From: Argentina anserina
Lineage: Eukaryota > Streptophyta > Magnoliopsida > Rosales > Rosaceae
Length of the DNA: 64,000 nucleotides
Direction: 5' to 3'
NCBI RefSeq assembly: GCF_933775445.1
Contig: NC_065873.1
Coordinates: 6,882,001-6,946,000 of the forward strand
Shown here: positions 45,475 to 57,642 of the stretch, one piece after another
Numbering within the stretch: the first letter of the stretch is position 1
How the letters are laid out: each line of letters opens with the position of its first letter
Position numbers and translations under genes: made by a program
The notes under the pieces: generated by a model
What the model was told of the DNA's origin: nothing
What the model saw: the letters and a program-made list of their open reading frames with translations, nothing else
The model's database searches: none

Positions 45475-48214
45475 CACTACTACAAAAGGGTTGCCCACGT
45501 TCTCACAAAAAAATTAATATTATTTCACACGAATGTGTATATGTGGTTAATTAATTCAAAGTCCCCATATTTAGCATTAAATCTGAGTCACCCAGAATTT
45601 TTAATCTTTGTTTTGTTAGATGCCAACATTTTTTTTTATTTTTTCACTATTTAAGACTCTCTCCTAAGTGTTCCCTTCCCAATTTGATACATTAGAAGAA
45701 GAAAAAAAAGGTCAGATCCCTAAAATCCTCATCTCTAATTTTTTTCAAATCTCAACCCCAAGGTTTTTCAAATTTGGATTTACTCCATCATCGATTGATG
45801 ATGGAGACCTCCTACATCATCAAACAAGCCACCAATCAATGGCCTCGTCGTTGCTCTTCTCGTCACCAGAACCCCGGCTCGAATCATCAGAGGTGACAGA
45901 GATCACAGGGTACCTCGAACCTTATCTTACTAACTATTTTGTTCGATTACTTCAGTCACAGTTTTTTTATTTCAGGGTTTTTTTTTCCTTTTTAGATTCA
46001 GGCTTGTTCTTAGCGATTTTTTTGTGGAGCGTTGCTCAAGCGGATTGCTTACTATTCTTATATAGAATAAACAACAGAGGCTTTGATTTTTTTGTCGGTA
46101 ACTTTGCCTTTTGATCAAAGTTAGAAATAACGGCATTGTTGTTGTGATTTTGATTAAGAAGAATATTATCATTCATTCCAGTTTAATCACGTTTGATCTA
46201 TGCACTTTGCATTGGGTGTTCCAACTTGCTTGCAACAAAGATTTTGTGATCCTTATAGTTCAACTGTTATTGCCCTTTTAAGAGGTGAGTACGTACCATA
46301 TGTTTCCAGGTTGTCTTTGATATAGCTTAGAACTAAATTAGGTTGTTGTGATCTAAGTTGTGAATAAATTGCCTTTTTTTTTCATTAACTATGTTTTTAA
46401 AATTCATATGTTGATGATATAATTGTTTATTGATTACCTAGTACCAAAGTGAAATTGGGTTTGCAACAAAGAGTATGCCAACCTTGTTGTGACTACTAGC
46501 TTTTTAATGTACATTAGTGTTGACATTTATGTATGCAAAAACTATTGTAACTAGGAGACCAATCATAACACTTCATGATTATATTGTAAATGCAAGACAA
46601 TGTTGCCATTTTTATGATACTGATATTATAATAATGGTTGCAAAAGTAGCAAGTAACTTATGCATACTAGAGCTCATTAAAAAGGAGGAAATAATTGTTG
46701 ATTAACAATAAGTTGCTTGCACAGTTGTACTCCTAATTAAAAATTCACACTACAGCTTTATTCCTTTGCAACTAATTTTTGTTTATGCGTGCTGAGACAT
46801 AGAAGAAATTGACCTCCTTACCTTTTTGAGACACGGTAAGCACTAGTTTTGATCATATATGGCTAATTGTAAATATGGTTTAGAAATTTCCAGACAGTCA
46901 GGCTCCAAATAAGCTTTTTTGGCGCAGTTGTCTTTGTCCATAAAGTGGATAAAGATATGGAAGGTATATATGCTCATACCTATTGCATATTGCTTCGTCA
47001 TTTCTTATGGTGCATTGATGTGTTGCAAAGAGTGGTTTGTTCAAATATCAATATCAATTTGTTAGGTGGCTGCAGAGGGTGTGTGTGGCCCAAAACTGGG
47101 ACATGCTGCAATTTAGCCTCTTTAAAATTCTTGAAATATATATCCTGTTTTAAGAGAGTATGAATTATTTTGTTTTTATGTAGACCATTGTGATGTTAGA
47201 TATCATTATTAGTATGCTATGGTGATGTTATATAATTATTAGTCTATTACAAAAACTGAAACCTAGATTGAAACTACAATTTGAAAGCTGAGTTATTGTA
47301 TAGACCAGAATCACTAGATGCCTAATCACTTCTATTAAAACATGTGGAAACTTATGGTGTTCATTTGTCTTCCAGTGTCATTAAGTCATCGATAAGGATG
47401 AGTTCAAGTTACCACAAGTCCAAACGACATGTAACTATGTAAGCATGCAGTGTATAAGTAAATTATCAAGTAATATAAATAAGATGATATTTTAAATTAT
47501 TTATAGAAGTGATTTACTAATTGTTGGATAAGTGTTGTGCTTCATAGATGCAGTTGCAAAAGGATCCATTGAAAGTCATTAAATAATGACCCCAAGTTTC
47601 AGTGTCCACCGGATATCTTAAAGGCAGTAATGTTTGATTGACTAATATTATGTACTTAATTCATAAAATTAGATATTATATACTTTTATATGGTTGATGC
47701 ATGGTCAGATCTTAACATTTGAATCATTGTTTCAAATACAGAATAATTTTTGTACCATTGTAATTTTGTTGCAGCAAGTCCATATGTTATATGTGAGTTG
47801 TAAATCATTATTATGAGCACCTTGAAGCACATATTTTTATATATCATTGTTGAATGTATATTTTTTTATGCAGAATTAATGTGGGATCATCTCATGAACT
47901 GGTTGATACACTATGTTTGAGGAGTTGAAGTAGTGATGAAAATATTGTGTATTTTCTTAGTTGTGATTGATGTTGCTTAAACATCAATCTTGCATTGATT
48001 ATCAAATGATATGTAGTACATTCACAATTCAATATAAAGAGTTGTAATATCTCATTGTAATTTCATTTGATTCTTCCGCATTGTTTGTAATTTTGTCTAC
48101 AACTATAAATAAATAAAGGAACATTTTCCTCAAAAGAAAAGGAAAAAAGCAAAGAAAATTGAAGGTTCCTGTTCCAATAGCTTTGATTGGAATATATATT
48201 TTTTAATTATATAT
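45475..48214. other. CACTA-like left terminus and gene-poor DNA
   Basis: CACTACTACAAAAGGGTTGCC at 45475 is a textbook CACTA start, but no matching inverted end was found. About 170 bp inside, a TATA-like CTATTTAAG (45648) precedes an ATG at 45839 whose frame reads MASSLLFSSPEPRLESSEV and meets a possible donor GG|GTACCT near 45909. No further exon of a known family follows, so this could be a captured promoter and exon or chance. 46120-48200 is AT-rich with no recognisable gene. Confidence 0.4.
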
Positions 48215-49247
48215 TGTAGAAGCCAAGGGAAACATGGAATTGTCTGCACATGTCTGTGGTGGTGGGTCCTTTAAAGAGGTGGACGACGTAGAGGTGGGGG
48301 TTGTCTTGCTGACAGTTTTCTTCAGAATGTTACATAGCATTTTATTGAATGCTTCTGCCAATCCATTTGCCGGAGCGTTATACATCGAAGAGAAGTGAAG
48401 CTTGAAGTGAAATTTCTTGCTCAACTTTTCTATTGCGGTATTCGAGAAATAATTACCGTTGTCCGTGATGATGCATTGCGGTACACCATAGCGTTGTATA
48501 ATGCTTCCCGTAATGAAGTCCACAATATTTTCTTTCTTTATTTCTTTGAGCGGTATCGCCTCTGCCAACTTTGAGAAGGAATATGTGGCTGCCAAAATGT
48601 ACATATGACCAACTGATGATTTCAGAGTGATGGGTCCGATTGCATCCATTCCCCAGACATCGAACGGGTGCGAAGCAATTGTCGGATGCAACGGGTCAGG
48701 TGGCTGATGAATGAAGTTGGCATGAAACTGACAAGCTTGACATTTATGTTGCATAATCCATACAATCCTTGACCATGGTGGGCCAATTATACCCTAGTCG
48801 TCTTACTTGAAAATGTAACTTCGGTCCTGACTGATGTGCTCCACATACTCCAGAATGAACCTCTTCCATGGCTTTGACCGCTTCATCTTTTCCCAAGCAT
48901 CGAAGGAGTACTCCGTCAAATGATCTCCAATATAAAGTTTCTTTGTAGTAGAGGAAGCGCGGTGTTCGGCTCTTAATGCTCCACATTTGCTTTGCATCTT
49001 CGGGAAGCTTGTTGTGCTCAAGGTAGTCGATAAAAGGATGCCTCCAATCTTCAACATCAATGGTGTGAACTGACACTACATGAGAACTAGCACACTGAAG
49101 TGAAGGTTTTGTTGTCACGACCCACCTTTGGCAAATTGGGATGTCCAAAATTTCGTCTCCAGACAATGCCAAGGTCGCCGCTAAGTTTGCCAATGCGTCT
49201 GCCATTTGTTTTTTTTCGTGGCACATGTATGAGTGCAACATTATCAA
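48203..49247 (-). pseudogene. Gypsy integrase (zinc-binding part and catalytic core), frameshifted and truncated
   Basis: Frame 49247-48744 carries the His/Cys zinc-binding region (EEVHSGVCGAHQSG followed by the distal Cys). Frame 48754-48203 carries the CQAC pair and the DDE core: Asp in WGMDAIGP, Asp in ITDNG and Glu in NGLAEAFNKM. A one-base shift at about 48750 separates them. The reading frame then runs through the LTR remnant into flanking DNA and stops at 48203, so the normal C-terminal region is gone. Confidence 0.88.
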
Positions 49248-49467
49248 AGCCCTTCAAGAGTTGTGTGGCGAGTTGGAAATAAGGTACTAAATCTTCCTTC
49301 TTGACCTCGTAATTAGTGAGCAGTTGATCAATCACCAACTTCGAGTCTCCATACACTTCGAGACTTTGGATTTCAATTTCTAACGCTGTTTGCAATCCCA
49401 TGATCAAGGCTTGGTACTCTGCGACATTGTTGGAGCACAATTCTCCAAGAGTGAACGAATAAGGCAA
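49087..49467 (-). pseudogene. Second RNase H of the Tat-type Gypsy element
   Basis: The domain starts in the preceding frame with FFDGSSKADGAGAG (Asp of the RNase H active site), shifts frame near 49465, and continues with NNVAEYQALIMGL (Glu) and VYGDSKLVIDQL (Asp). It is separate from the RNase H that directly follows the reverse transcriptase. A further shift lies in an A8 run near 49210. Confidence 0.85.
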
Positions 49468-51324
49468 TATCTGCTTTGTGGAGAGACAAAAATAACACCA
49501 GCCCCTGCTCCATCTGCCTTAGATGAGCCATCGAAAAACATCTTCCAAGTAGGGAGGACCTCTGCGAGGAAGACTTCCTCGTCCGGGAATTCATCTGAGA
49601 TTTCCCAATCCGCTGGAATAGGGTGGTCTGTCAACAAGTCGGCCAACGCCTGTCCTTTCACTGCTTTAGCGGGCACATATACGATGTCGTATTGGTTCAA
49701 TAGTAATGCCCACTTAGCCATGCGTCCGGTTAGAACTGGTTTAGATAATATGAACTTAACTGGATCGGCTCGCGCCATCAAGTGCATTGTGTAAGCTTGC
49801 ATATAATACCTCAACTTTTGAATGGCCAAGACGAGTGCAAGACACATCTTCTCTATCGGCGGATAATTCAGCTCAGGTCCGGTGAGGGTCCGACTTAAGT
49901 AGTACAAGGCTTTCTCCTTTTTGGCTTCATTTTCTTGGGCAAGAAGGGCCCTAAGCGATCTCTCTTGAGTCGCGATGTAAAGGATAATAGGTTTCCCAGC
50001 GATAGGTGCCCCCAACACTGGAGGATTCGCCAGGTATTTCTTTATGCTCTCAAAGGCATTGTGACAACCTTCATCCCATACAAATGTAACATCTTTCTTC
50101 ATGAGTCGACTGAATGGTTGGCAGCGGCCCGCTAGGTTCGATATGAACCGCCTGATGAAGGCAAGTCGTCCTTGGAGGCTTTTCAATTCGCGCAAATTTC
50201 TTGGCTCTGGCATTTCCTGGATGGCCTTAATTTTGGATTGGTCTATCTCGATGCCTCGGTGCTTCATGATGAATCCAATAAATTTTCCAGAACTGATGCC
50301 AAAGGCACATTTCAAAGGATTCATTTTTAACTGGTACTTGCGTAACCTGTCGAACACTCTTCGTAGATCTTGCAGGTGATCACTTTTTTTTGACAACCAA
50401 ATCATCAACATAGCATTCTACAAACTTGTGCAGCATGTCACCGAAAATTTTATGCATAGCGCATTGGTACGTCGCACCGGCATTTTTAAACCCGAATGGC
50501 ATGACCTTATAGCAATAAATTCCTTTGGGAGTTCGAAATGCAGTGAGTTCCTCATCCTCTAAGGCCATCCTTATCTGATTGTAACCTGATGATCCATCCA
50601 TGAATGACAAAGCCTCATGCCCGGTTGTCGCATCCACCATGAGCTCTATGATTGGCAGAGGGAAATCATCTTTTGGACACGCCGCATTTAAGTCACGAAT
50701 ATCTGCACAAACACGGATTTGTCCGTTCTTCTTCTTGACAGGAACAATCTTTGCGATCCACTTGGGATATTGAACCTCTCTAATGAAGCGTGCGGCAATC
50801 AACTTATCAACTTTTGCTTCAATTTGAGAAATAAGTTTTGTTCGAAAGCATCTTTGTATTTGCTTGGTTGGCCGAGCCTTTGGTTTGACAGCAAGCCGAT
50901 GAACTGCTACATTTGGATCTAGGCCAGGCATTTCTTTATACGTCCAAGCAAATACATCTTTGTACTCGAGCAACAGATCGAGATATTCTTTTTCTTCTTC
51001 GGGGCTTAAAGACGCACTCACAAAAATAGGACTTGGGTCTTCCTCTGTTCCCAAGTTAATCTCCTTAAGTTCGTCCATAGTGGCTTGCCCCCCCCCCCCC
51101 CCCCCGTCTTCAAGTTCTGGAGGAGCTTCGTCTACTTCAATTTCAAAATCTTCATGATCGTCTTCTTCTACAGCATCTGTTTCTGCCACCGTGACATGAT
51201 AAGAGGTTTGGACAATGTCATCCTTACCGCCATTATCGAGGTTGCTATCTCCTTTTGCCCAGTGAATATGATGGTATGTTGCGTCACTTTGAGTTGATCC
51301 GTGCAATCCACTTCCAACACACAA
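49404..51324 (-). pseudogene. Gypsy reverse transcriptase and first RNase H, split by a frameshift
   Basis: Frame 51324-50380 holds the reverse transcriptase fingers and palm (WIAKIVPVKKKNGQIRVC, MPFGFKNAGATYQ, and the YVDD active-site box). A run of eight A's directly after it breaks the frame, which resumes at 50411 (DLRRVFDRLRKYQLKMNP) through the thumb and the RNase H (WDEGCHNAFESIKKYL, KALYYLSRTLTG, YPPIEKMCLALV). An 18-base G run on this strand (51105-51088) lies near the N-terminal side. Confidence 0.9.
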
Positions 51325-51602
51325 TGCCTCTTCATGCGTGACGGGACAAGACTTCGGATTTTTTTGCTCTCACTTTGACAACAAGTCGTTTTCCTCTTGC
51401 ATATTTATCGTTCCTTAGGTGCTTGGATCCTTTCCAATGCGGGCTTTCGTGGAATGAGGTTTGACTTTTTCTTATCTTTGTCTGAACTTGACATCCTTTT
51501 GAATGCGGGAGTCCGAGTGGTTGTACTACCGATGCGATTGAAGACTGAACCTCTACTTTCTGTCATGTTCATACGGTCAAAAATCGACACCCTTGTTATT
51601 GA

Positions 51603-53911
51603 TCATTCGATGCGTTCAGATGTTGCTCTTCGGGAACCTGGACGAATGCGATCGAACGACGAAATACGAGGGGTTGAGTGAACCTCTTGACTCTTCTCTT
51701 CAACTACCTCGACACTGATATGTTGCACATTGGCTCGCCCCGCCCTCCTCATTCCTGAAATTCTGATTGGCTTGCTTGAAGTGAAACTGAGACCAGTTTT
51801 AGAAGAATCAATTGTTGCCCCTTGCTCTCTTAACTTCTTTTTCGGCTCATCAAGCTCATGCGCTATCTTTGCTGCAACTTGGTCGTCCTTTTTGCTTGAT
51901 GAACCAAAGTCGTATCCAGCCTTTTCTAACAGCTTGTATGCGTTAGGATCGAACCCTTTACTTGTTTTTTTCTTGGGCAGCGATCCATGTTCTGTCTTAC
52001 CTTGAATTGGTTTGACAAACCCCTTTAATGGCTGCTTTGTGGGATTTCGGTTACTCACCTTTATTAATGGCAATGTTGACTCCTCCTTCAACAATTTCAC
52101 ATCATCCTCTTCTAATTTTCGTTGGCAGTCTTGTGACTTTGTCCCCACAAATGGAGACTCCCCCTCCCTTCGTCTAGATTTCGGGACATAGCGAAGGACC
52201 GGAAAGGCATGGCTGGCTTTTCTTTCCGCAAACGATGTTACCACTTCAGATGAGACTTTTTGCGACATTTCACCATGAAGCTCAATGTATTTTGACTTGA
52301 CATCGTTCTCCCTAACTTTAGCGGCTTTCCCCGTAGAGGATACTCCGACCGGAAGAACTTCTTTCATTTACTCCTCATCTGTGTAGAATTTAGAATCCGC
52401 AAAGTATGATTCAGCTTCAGTGAATGGTTTGGTATCTCTTATTACGGTTTTCACACCTCCACGATAGAACTTGAAGCATTGGTGTAAAGTGGATGGCATG
52501 ATGCAATTTTCATGTACCCATGGTCATCCCAACAACAAGTTGTATGAGGTCTTCGCATCGGTGACATGGAACAAGGTGTTTGATTTTAGCTCTCCGATGT
52601 CCATGTCTAGTCTGATCATTCCTATCGCTCTTTACCCTCCTTGATTAAAACCTTGGATCATGAGGTGACTCCTTGACAACTCATCAACGTTGATGCCGAG
52701 TTAGACATGGTTGACTTGGGCATGATATTCACTGCTGACCATCCGTCTATGAGCATGCGATTCAACTTCCTCTCTCGCATGTACACTGTCACAAAAAGAG
52801 GCCGATTATGTGGCTTTGAGCCCAATTGGAGGTCATCATCTGTGAAGTGAATGGTATCACAATATGCATCACACGCGCCACATTCCTTCATGCTTGTGGA
52901 GTGTTTTCCTACGTCGATAAGTAGCTCCACAAGTGCGCATCTCGTCGATTTTGGCAATTGCATCAAGTCAGAGAGGCTAAGTTGGAAAGGTAGACTCTCC
53001 AATTGTTTCAACACCTCATTCTTCTTTAACACTTGACTTGCACCTATTTCTCTTGCTTCAGGCTTCTCGTCTTCTTTGGAGCGGACTTCACAACTTGTGG
53101 CCATTGAAGTGACATTCGGTTGTTTTGTCGACAAGTGTTCTTTTGACAAGTTCCGGCGAAGAGGCTTCCACAAATATGGAACAACTTCCGTCTCAAAACA
53201 TCCTCGTCCGTTCTCCACCCGTCGTGGAAGTGATTTCTTATGGCTTGGTTGGGCAATCGGTGAATTTGACATCATACCACTGCGAGTCCTTCTCCGAGTG
53301 ACCAATATCCATCATTCATCATCAACATTAGAGGCAACTTGGAGGATAGGAGTGGAAGCAGGACATTCTTTAACTTCTTTGGTCTGCTTATGTTCGCACG
53401 CCTCATTTGTGAAACAGAACGGTGCTTTCATCGGGTGAAAAGGGAGTGGAACCGGCTCGAACGACCCAAATGTTACGGTAGTGCAATTGACTTCAGCAAT
53501 GTGGTCAACGTCCAGCTCAATCTTCCCTTGCTCGGCGAGGTTCATTATCAAATCCTTGAGAACAAAGCACTTCTCTATAGGGTGACTAACGAGGCGATGA
53601 TATTTGCAATACTTCTGATCGCTGACTCGATGCATTTCTTCTGGACATTTGCACTCTGGAAGATCTATGATCTTGTTTTCGAGCAGATCCTCTAACATGC
53701 CCGCCACATCAGAGTCTGGGAACGGGTACGTCTTTCGCTCCATCTCCTTCAATGTGCATTTACTTCTATCGTAGGTTCGAGGCGGTTCCACCTTATTGAA
53801 CTCTTTCCTATTCCGCGTAGAGATCTTAACCGGTGCAGTATTGATGATCATTGATTCTTTGGAAGGCTTCTTCACAACCTTGTCAAATATACTTCCGAAG
53901 ACTTTGTCTTT
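51603..53911 (-). pseudogene. Gypsy gag C-terminal, protease-like and linker region
   Basis: Frames 53875-53312, 53305-52658 and 52367-51603 are successive parts of the polyprotein separated by stops. The first includes a KYCKYHRLVSHPIEKCF segment, a CX2C-type zinc-knuckle-like motif usual between Tat gag and protease. The second ends with a retropepsin-like LIDGWSAVNIMP, where the position after Asp-Gly normally holds Gly or Ser, so Trp probably destroys catalysis. The third is a low-complexity linker. Confidence 0.75.
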
Positions 53912-55297
53912 TCATTGGTTGACCAGGGTTTTATTCTTTCCCTTATGACTTGCCAAGCTTAGCTCCATGTCATGGGCTCGAGTAGCCAACTCTTCGAAAG
54001 AACGAGGTTTGATTCCTTGCAAGATGTATAGCAAATCAAAGTACATGCCTTGGATGCACATTTCAACGGCTGACACCTCTAACAATCGGTCCTTGCAATC
54101 AAGGTTAAGTGAGCGCCATCTATTGATGTAGCCGATCGCGGGTTCATCCTTCAGTTGCTTTGTGTTCGTTAGCTCCATCATGCTCACCGTCCGCCTTGTA
54201 CTATAGAATCGATTAAGGAACTCGCGCTCCATTTGATCCCAACTGTCAACATACTCCGGCTCTAAGTCTGTATACCACTCGAAGGCATTTCCCTTCAACG
54301 AGCGAACAAACTGCTTGACAAGGTGATCGCCTTTTGTCCCGGCGTTACTGCAAGTCTCCACGAAGTGGGCGACGTGTTGCTTTGGGTTTCCTTTACCTTC
54401 AAATTGTTGGAAATTTGGTGGCTGATACCCCAGCGGCATCCTTATGTTGTTGATCCTCTTCGTGTAAGGTTTGGAGTAAGTGATGGACTCACGAGAAGGA
54501 CCTCCATATTGAGCCCGAATTGAGTTGGTGATGATGTCTTGCAATTGCTGGAGTGATAAGGAACCAAGCGAGTCGCCATCGTTCTTGGACGTTTCTCCCT
54601 TTTCATTTACTTTGCTCCTGCCAGGCGACCCTTTGGTGGAGTTCTCATCATTGTGATCTTCCAACTTTCTATAGAGCTCAGCGATTTGCACATCCTTTTC
54701 TTCAACCGTTCGGGTGAGCTTTTCAACCATCTCCAATAGATTTGAGAGTTTCTCCTCGACTGTGGATGCCTCCGTCACCAAGACCTGCGCATTGTCAAAA
54801 GAGGATTCATGTGTCATAGAATGAAAGTTATCGCCATCTTCTTTGGGACTTCCATGGTATGATGACGTGCTTGATTCGTCATCAGAGAAAACGTCTTCCA
54901 GGATAGGGCCATCACCATGAACGGATAGAGGAGATTGCTCCTTTGGCTCATTCTCCTTTGAAACTTGCTTCTTCCCACTTTGAGAGGCATGCTTTATTGC
55001 TCCCAAGCTCTCCAAGGTGATGACTGGTTGACGAGGCTTGCTAGAAAGCGCCAGAAATGTTGTGGGTTGAGTTCTAGCCACACTCCGGGTGACAAGGGTA
55101 ATCGGTTCACTCTTTGATCGAGAGAATGCTTGTTTGGATTTGTTGACCGGTTCGGCCTCTCCGTTTGACCTCGCAGTTGTGGACTTGGATTTCTTCAATG
55201 GAGCGGCTTGGTTGTTCTTGGAAGCCTTTGCACAAACGAAAGATTTCTTCGGAAAAAGAGATGAGAGGCTAAAAATGTCCCACTGGGCGTGCCAATT
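53912..55297 (-). pseudogene. Gypsy gag
   Basis: A 460-codon frame, open from the internal border. The N-terminal half is Ser/Lys-rich, followed by a coiled-coil-like stretch (about 54770-54650). The retrotransposon gag domain follows (NFQQFEGKGNPKQHVAHFV, FVRSLKGNAFEWY, WDQMEREFLNRFY, near 54430-54190). The in-frame TGA at 53914-53912 interrupts what is otherwise a continuous gag-protease frame. Confidence 0.88.
55280..55297 (-). other. Putative primer-binding region of the Gypsy element
   Basis: Immediately inside the 5' LTR the minus strand reads AATTGGCACGCCCAGTGGGA. This is the expected position of a tRNA-complementary site and has the TTGGCNC-type opening seen in Tat elements. I cannot name the tRNA with certainty. 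Confidence 0.55.
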
Positions 55298-56194
55298 TGT
55301 AGAACGAGAATGTGAAAACCAATAAGAGAATGCAGACACGTGTACAAATAAAATGTAATTTATTTATAATCAAGCGCGGGGTTACAATCTTTGTGAACTC
55401 CTCTGATTCTATCTCCGTATATGACTTGGCTCAAGGGTGACGTGTACTTGATCTTGAGAATTTGAGTTTGATTTGGATTTGGATTTGATGAAGAACAAGC
55501 GATTTGGCCGCTTGATGATTCTTCGTGGACTTGAGTTTGGATTTAGATTTGATGAAGAACGAGCGATTTGGTGGCTTGACGATTCTTCGTGGATTTGATG
55601 ATCTTCGTAGACTTGAGTTTGGATTTTGATTTGATGAAGAAGGAGCGATTTGGCCGCTTGATGATTCTTCGTGGATTTGATGATCTTCGTGGACTTGAGA
55701 AATTTCGGGATTTGTCGAGAGTGATCTTGCTCAAGTGATTTTTCTCCTTCTTCTCCAAGTCTCTCTCTTCATGTTGAAGGGGGTATTTATAATGTCAAAG
55801 GTTTCTATTTTGTAGAATATTTTAATGGCTAAAATAATAAATTTCTTTAATTGTATAATTAAATCAATAAGTATTTTCCGATTAATTTTAAATTAGTTAT
55901 TCTCATAACTAAATTAAACAGAAAATAATTGATTTAATTATAGTCGTTAAGAATTTATTAATTTAATCAAATGTCCGATTACCATTTCGAATCGTCAATG
56001 ACATTCAATTTTCGATTTAAGTCGGAATCACGTAGCTTTGATTACGATCATCCGTTTATATGCTGACGCAAGTTTTATTCGGATCTGCACCAATTTTGTT
56101 GACTTTTGGGCCACGTGTGCAATTTTGTCGGGCTCTTGGTCGATTTAATTATTTAATGAAGATGATTTACTTCATTAAATTTCATGTGTCTACA
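55298..56194 (-). mobile_element. 5' LTR of the Gypsy element
   Basis: 897 bp, starting TGTAGACACATGAAATTT and ending ATTCTCGTTCTACA on the minus strand. It contains a minisatellite of about 66 bp around CACGAAGAATCATCAAGC and a TATA-like ATAAATACC at about 55783. It lacks the 513-bp internal duplication present in the solo LTR at 43.9 kb. Confidence 0.9.
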
Positions 56195-57228
56195 ATATTA
56201 ACAATCGATCAACTTCGTATTGCATATAATTTCATTGTTTTTGTTGTTCATTTAAGTATTGAGGAGACTCCAAGGTATGCTGCATATGTGCTGGGAGGGG
56301 GCACAAAACACAGAGAAGATGTATTCACATATATAGGCACAACATAAGGAGGTAGAAAAGCATGTATGATTCCTCTTCCTTGACTGAGGAGTGCTCTATT
56401 ATGATACAAACATTCAGAGATAAATTCCAGTAATCACAAGTGGTACTTGATCAAATTGCTAACATTTAACTATGTCAACTATTTGAAACTGGGGTACATT
56501 CCTCCCCCATTACAGGAAACAAGTCGGTGAATCTGAAGTGTGAGACTAATCATCTATATGCCACTTGATGTTAGTACAAAGGATTCAAACTTTTTTCAAT
56601 GTGTGTAGTATTACATAGGTTGTGTATGTCCTTTGATACAAAAAAAAAAACAAAGGACCGTTATTATTCCGAGCGTTGTGTTGGTTCAGTCGACTCAAAG
56701 GGAAAGACATTATTATTTCGACCAATTGCAACATAAAAGCTCGCAGCCGGGCGCGGGGAATGTATCTAGTTGAAACTGTTTATATATCTTGTCACAAAAG
56801 ACGTGGAGGAAGTCATTGTTCTGCCCTTGAGATCTGGTCATAGCTTTGCTGAGGGTAGCAATCTGAAGCTGAAAGTTGGCCATGCTCTTACCAAGTTCAC
56901 TAATTAACTTGGTTCTTTAGCCATTATGAGATTCTTTTAGCTATTTCACTGTTATAGTGTCTCTAGGATGGTGAATGGGTGATGATACTATATGGACGTG
57001 GTAATTGTTGAGAAGGAAGAAGAAGGTGAAGCCGTGTGGCTAATCTTTGGTTTTCAATTAATGGTCAGGTTTGAAAGAGGTCAGATTGCAACTTATCAGT
57101 TAACAACCCTAAGTTGTTGTGAGGTCAGATTGCTTCTTTTGTTCTTTCTCTCATTTCACATTCAATCCTCCTTCAACCTTCTCTATTAGTATGACTGTAT
57201 GGGCAGTAACATGTAAACAGAGGACCAT
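56195..57228. other. Gene-free stretch right of the Gypsy element
   Basis: Probably the continuation of the DNA into which the Gypsy element inserted. A minus-strand open stretch near 56925-56735 (ELGKSMANFQLQIATLSKAM) looks helical but matches no family I know. Confidence 0.35.
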
Positions 57229-57238
57229 TAACAAGTTT

Positions 57239-57464
57239 TTTTTTTGAAGGAGGGCTGGTGCGGCTGCCCTAAGCCTTGATTAAAGAAACCATATAATACA
57301 AAGAGGGGACATTGAGCCAAAACCCCATAATGTAAGAATATTTTGAAATAATATCAGACATTTTTACAAAATCTATGCATTCTAATTAACAAGCACCATT
57401 TAGTAAAAAGTGCAACATTGACTCTATTGCTTTGCCAAAGTGTGATACAACGGAAAGACAACAC
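57239..57464 (-). mobile_element. Short non-LTR retroelement copy (5'-truncated LINE or SINE)
   Basis: On the minus strand the block ends in GGCAGCCGCACCAGCCCTCC and an A tail. It is flanked by perfect 10-bp repeats TAACAAGTTT (57229-57238 and 57465-57474). A poly-A tail plus a target duplication of this size is the hallmark of target-primed reverse transcription. The 3' text (TTTAATCAAGGCTTAGGGCAG) resembles plant L1 3' ends. The copy is only 226 bp. Confidence 0.75.
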
Positions 57465-57642
57465 TAACAAGTTTATATTGACTCAGATAGTTAGTACATA
57501 GTTATTTTTAGGAGGTCTATAATATGTTTATTAATAAGGATGTCTATAATATGTTTATTAATGGTTAGTAATTCAATGTTGGGTTTCGATTAATTATATA
57601 CTAATAAGTTATTATCACGAATCACTAATAAGTTGTGAGGAG

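Larger units (their letters stand above)
48215..56194 (-). mobile_element. Ty3/Gypsy retrotransposon, Tat lineage, 3' LTR deleted
   Basis: Read on the minus strand: 5' LTR (56194-55298), primer-binding region, gag, protease-like, reverse transcriptase, RNase H, a second RNase H and integrase. The reverse transcriptase-RNase H-integrase order is Gypsy-type, and the additional RNase H after the first places it in the Tat group. The element stops inside the region after the integrase core: only TGTAGAA (48215-48221), the outermost 7 bp of the 3' LTR, remains next to coding sequence. ATATT directly follows the right end (56195-56199) and also occurs at the left border (48211-48215, overlapping the first T), a possible target duplication. 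Several frameshifts and stops make it inactive. Confidence 0.9.
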
